From: an uncultured Clostridia bacterium
GTDB lineage: Bacteria > Bacillota > Clostridia > Oscillospirales > Acutalibacteraceae
Direction of reading: 5' to 3'
Assembly: GCA_937880805.1 (NCBI GenBank)
Contig: CALGRR010000035.1
Span: 1-34,654, forward strand
DNA length: 34,654 bases
The first letter of the stretch is position 1. Every line of letters starts with the position of its first letter. The position numbers and the translations under genes were made by a program. The notes under the pieces were generated by a model. That model worked only from the letters and a program-made list of their open reading frames with translations. It did not search any database and was not told where the DNA came from. Below are positions 32,627 to 34,654 of the stretch, piece by piece.

Positions 32627-34096
32627 TCAGCGTTCCTCCTGCTTTCGATGATCTTTCTTCTGGTGAGTCTGTTCGGCATGGCATCCTTTTTCTACGCAGG
32701 ACTGAATCTCCCAAATACGCCGATGTTCCTCTCGGATGGCTTTGTACTTGGCATAGGTTTCCGCATGAGCCTGTTCAAGCGCTGCGTATTCCTTATCCAG
32801 ATGTTTCTGGTCATATTTTCCGTCGGGACATACCTCCAACAGCTTTCGTCTCACGGCGTAATACTGCTTAAATTCCTTTTCATGCTCAGCCTTGTACTTT
32901 GCCTTAGCCTTATCGAACTTGATTTTCTGCAAACCGTCCACAATCGGTTTCAGATCTCTTAGGATAGAGAGGTGTTCGGGAACCTTACGGATTTCTTTCA
33001 TGCGGGCAAATTCCTTATCCATGGTGACTTTCATTTCATCCACGCTGTTCTTCAAGTCGGATACACGGCTTTCCAAATCCTCGATAGTGTAAATCTCATG
33101 AGCTTTGAGATAGTTTGCCATGGCATTCAGTTCTTTCAGATTGTTGACCCTAGCTGTCTGGGAATAGGCTTTAGCATTACGCATATCGAAATATCTTTGC
33201 AGCGGAATGATGACCGGCTCGGATTGCGGTTTGTCCAGCTCTGCCTTGATCTCTTTGATAGACTCAAGCAGTGCCGCCAGACTTTTTCGCAGATCACGGA
33301 TAAAGGCATTGGTTCTTTTGATCCAGCGGTTGAGCTCGCCCTTTTCTGTGTTGATGCCTTTTTTCTCCATAACTCGGACGGTAGGGCCTTCATGGACTGT
33401 GGGCAACAGTTCAATACCTTGACGCTCATAACTGCGGTGGTCGATACGAACGTCCAAACCTTTTTCTTCAAACTTGGCGTTGCACATTACCGCCCATTGC
33501 TCCCGCCAAAACTCCAAGGTTTCGGCAGAACCCCAATCTGTAGTAGGGACAGCATTGAATACATAATCGCCTTTGCCATCGGGGATGCGGTTGCCGTTTT
33601 CATCAAGCACATATTCTCGTCGTTGCTTCAATCCCCATTTGCCGTTTTGCTCGATGGGACGGATAGGACACAAGAAGTGGAAGTGAGGATTGTTGATGCC
33701 GCCTTCTTCTTTCTCCGGTTCATGCACGGCGAAGTCCACCACCATGCCACGGCTGACGAAATGATCGGTGAGGAATTGTCTGGCAAGGGCAATGTTTTCT
33801 TCCTGGGTAAATTCGTTTTGAAAGGAAATATCGAAGCTGTAGGCAAGTTGTGCTTTCTTTCCTTTCTCCGCTTTCTCAACGGCGTTCCATAAAGTTTCCC
33901 GGTCTGCATATGCTCTTGGTACATGAGGTGGCAGTAAGATTTCCGAACAAATCACACCGCCCTTGTTGGTGTAGTCGCTGTCCTCACCGTAATACTCGCT
34001 GTGCAATTTTTCGCCTGCTCGGTAGGCAGCGGATGCTACCACCGATTGCCCTTCGCTGCGTTTGATCTGATCTACATGGAAATGGTATAAAGCGAT
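32627..34096 (-). CDS. MOBQ-type (MobA/MobL) relaxase with non-canonical start
   Basis: Relaxase that should nick the oriT next to it and lead DNA transfer. In frame, the conserved N-terminus (ALYHFHVDQIKRSEGQS then VVASAAYRAG) runs back to an ATC at 34094-34096. That ATC lies 6 nt after GGAGGG and 2 nt after the stop of the upstream gene. With ATC as residue 1 the catalytic Tyr is residue 25, as in RSF1010 MobA. The His triad is His125 and His138/His140 (NPHFHF). A C-terminal helical/coiled-coil part (about 260-489) follows. There is no ATG, GTG or TTG between the in-frame stop (34118-34120) and a GTG at 34042. That GTG would delete the N-terminal strand and leave Tyr at position 7. Alternatives are an ATA start at 34102 or loss of function. 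Confidence 0.88.
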   Translation of the reverse strand: MALYHFHVDQIKRSEGQSVVASAAYRAGEKLHSEYYGEDSDYTNKGGVICSEILLPPHVPRAYADRETLWNAVEKAEKGKKAQLAYSFDISFQNEFTQEENIALARQFLTDHFVSRGMVVDFAVHEPEKEEGGINNPHFHFLCPIRPIEQNGKWGLKQRREYVLDENGNRIPDGKGDYVFNAVPTTDWGSAETLEFWREQWAVMCNAKFEEKGLDVRIDHRSYERQGIELLPTVHEGPTVRVMEKKGINTEKGELNRWIKRTNAFIRDLRKSLAALLESIKEIKAELDKPQSEPVIIPLQRYFDMRNAKAYSQTARVNNLKELNAMANYLKAHEIYTIEDLESRVSDLKNSVDEMKVTMDKEFARMKEIRKVPEHLSILRDLKPIVDGLQKIKFDKAKAKYKAEHEKEFKQYYAVRRKLLEVCPDGKYDQKHLDKEYAALEQAHAETYAKYKAIREEHRRIWEIQSCVEKGCHAEQTHQKKDHRKQEER

Positions 34097-34098
34097 AC

Positions 34099-34425
34099 TT
34101 ATCCCTCCTTTGCTCGTCTAAGTTTTGAATCATGGTTGATCTTCATGCGGTGAACTAACTTCTGTATTTCTTCTTTGTGGAAGATGTGTTCCAACAGCTC
34201 CATCACCTCGGTGATGTCCAATTCCTTGATCTCCGGTGCAATGCTTTCCAAGGTTCCTGCGATGGTGCAGAGTCGGTGAGTGCGGCGTTTGCGCTCGCCG
34301 TCCTCGAAATACTTCTGGCGGTTTTCCAGTCGAGTGATTTTGTGGTTGATCTGTTCGATCTCCTTCTCGTTTTTCTCTTTTTCTGCTTTGAGTCTTTCAA
34401 GCTCGGGGTTAGGTGTGTATTCCAT
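34099..34425 (-). CDS. DUF3847-family protein of the mobilization module
   Basis: 108-aa protein starting at ATG 34425 with AAAGGAGG 4 nt upstream. A coiled coil rich in Glu/Lys (LERLKAEKEKNEKEIEQI, then ITRLENRQKYF) is followed by RKRRTHRLCTIAGTLESIAPEI and a final helical part. It matches DUF3847 proteins that commonly precede MobA/MobL relaxases in Firmicutes elements, so it may be a relaxosome accessory protein (inference). The reading frame continues upstream to 34635, but that part overlaps the structured oriT region and has no ribosome site. It ends inside the ribosome site region of the relaxase. Confidence 0.85.
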   Translation of the reverse strand: MEYTPNPELERLKAEKEKNEKEIEQINHKITRLENRQKYFEDGERKRRTHRLCTIAGTLESIAPEIKELDITEVMELLEHIFHKEEIQKLVHRMKINHDSKLRRAKEG

Positions 34426-34529
34426 AGAACCTCCTTTGTGTAGTGATGTTTTGAGCCTTGTGGGGACGGAATGATTTGAAAAATTGTTTTGTACCCGCAA
34501 GGACGCAGGGATAGCTGTGAAACAGCGCA

Positions 34530-34597
34530 AGGGGTGCAGCCCCTTGTTCGGAACAAAGTGACGGAAGGACAGATACAACTTCGGAGTTGTTGTCTGT
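34530..34597. repeat. Hairpins in the oriT-proximal leader
   Basis: Two inverted repeats: CAAGGGG/CCCCTTG (34530-34548) and a longer TTCG-capped hairpin with bulges (34568-34597; arms GACAGA/TCTGTC and ACAACT/AGTTGT). They lie between the oriT and the first mob gene and could bind accessory protein or fold in the leader mRNA. Confidence 0.5.
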
Positions 34598-34615
34598 CTG
34601 CCTCGCAGAGCGCAC

Positions 34616-34654
34616 ATACGAGGTGTGGAACACACCCGTATAGAAGTGCGCCCT
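34616..34654 (+). other. oriT: Origin of transfer (MOBQ/RSF1010-type oriT)
   Basis: An inverted repeat (ATACG+GGTGTG, 34616-34627, with a bulged A; loop GAA; CACACC+CGTAT, 34631-34641) is followed at once by AGAAGTGCGCCCT (34642-34654). The core AAGTGCGCCCT matches the nic region of RSF1010/pIP501-type plasmids, where the cut falls in TGCG/CCCT (expected between 34650 and 34651). The matching relaxase is encoded alongside. The window ends inside or right after the site. Confidence 0.82.

Noticed and set aside
30918..33892. Long plus-strand frames (187 and 306 codons) opposite the recombinase and relaxase
   Set aside because: The minus-strand frames carry all catalytic motifs; the plus frames are mirror effects of the GC-richer codon use.
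34426..34635. N-terminal extension of the DUF3847 gene to 34635
   Set aside because: It runs through the oriT leader hairpins, has no ribosome site, and the family start is at 34425 with AAAGGAGG.

Overview
The window looks like a chromosomal segment of an anaerobic, endospore-forming Clostridia, most likely a gut Oscillospiraceae/Ruminococcaceae-type bacterium. The evidence is a complete spoIIIAA-AH operon, the Clostridia-type order nusB, xseA, xseB, ispA, dxs, tlyA, nadK, argR, recN, a secreted GH95 glycosidase, and BspA-like secreted proteins of a kind common in gut Ruminococcaceae. Nearly everything is on the minus strand. I cannot name the species.

Left part (1-5800), read right to left: tyrS, a Cof-type HAD phosphatase and a membrane-anchored alpha/beta hydrolase form a tight three-gene unit. 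It has its own promoter (5840-5869) and ends at a strong terminator (2761-2797). A secreted GH95 glycosidase follows directly after that terminator.

Middle (5872-16780): twelve genes that overlap or abut run from one clear promoter (16752-16780). They are nusB, a TsaD/Kae1 paralogue, xseA, xseB, ispA, dxs, tlyA, nadK, argR, recN, a TIM-barrel sugar-phosphate isomerase-like protein and an SGNH hydrolase. They cover transcription antitermination, DNA repair, isoprenoid precursors, NADP supply, arginine control and RNA methylation.

Sporulation block (16801-21683): all eight spoIIIA genes, preceded by a good sigma-E-type promoter. A large YfhO-family membrane protein is transcribed divergently and ends at facing terminators.

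Accessory stretch (24735-28216): two paralogous secreted/membrane proteins (BspA-like N-terminus, hydrophobic C-terminal tail). The downstream copy is followed by two unlisted small genes for hydrophobic peptides with no Lys or Arg. One of them copies the spacing pattern of the neighbour's membrane tail. A 282-bp MITE-like element with 21-bp terminal inverted repeats abuts the ribosome binding site of that unit, and a ladder of small hairpins lies further right. I consider this the least explained part of the window. A UPF0371 (DUF1846) gene and a small protein weakly resembling DUF1874 follow, each with its own promoter.

Right end (about 30380-34654): the end of an integrative mobilizable element. 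It carries a large serine recombinase, a small TnpW-like protein, a MOBQ/MobA-MobL relaxase, a DUF3847 protein and, at the last bases, a MOBQ-type oriT (inverted repeat plus nic core). The relaxase seems to lack a canonical start codon. The other end of the element lies outside the window. No rRNA, tRNA, CRISPR array or complete insertion sequence was seen.
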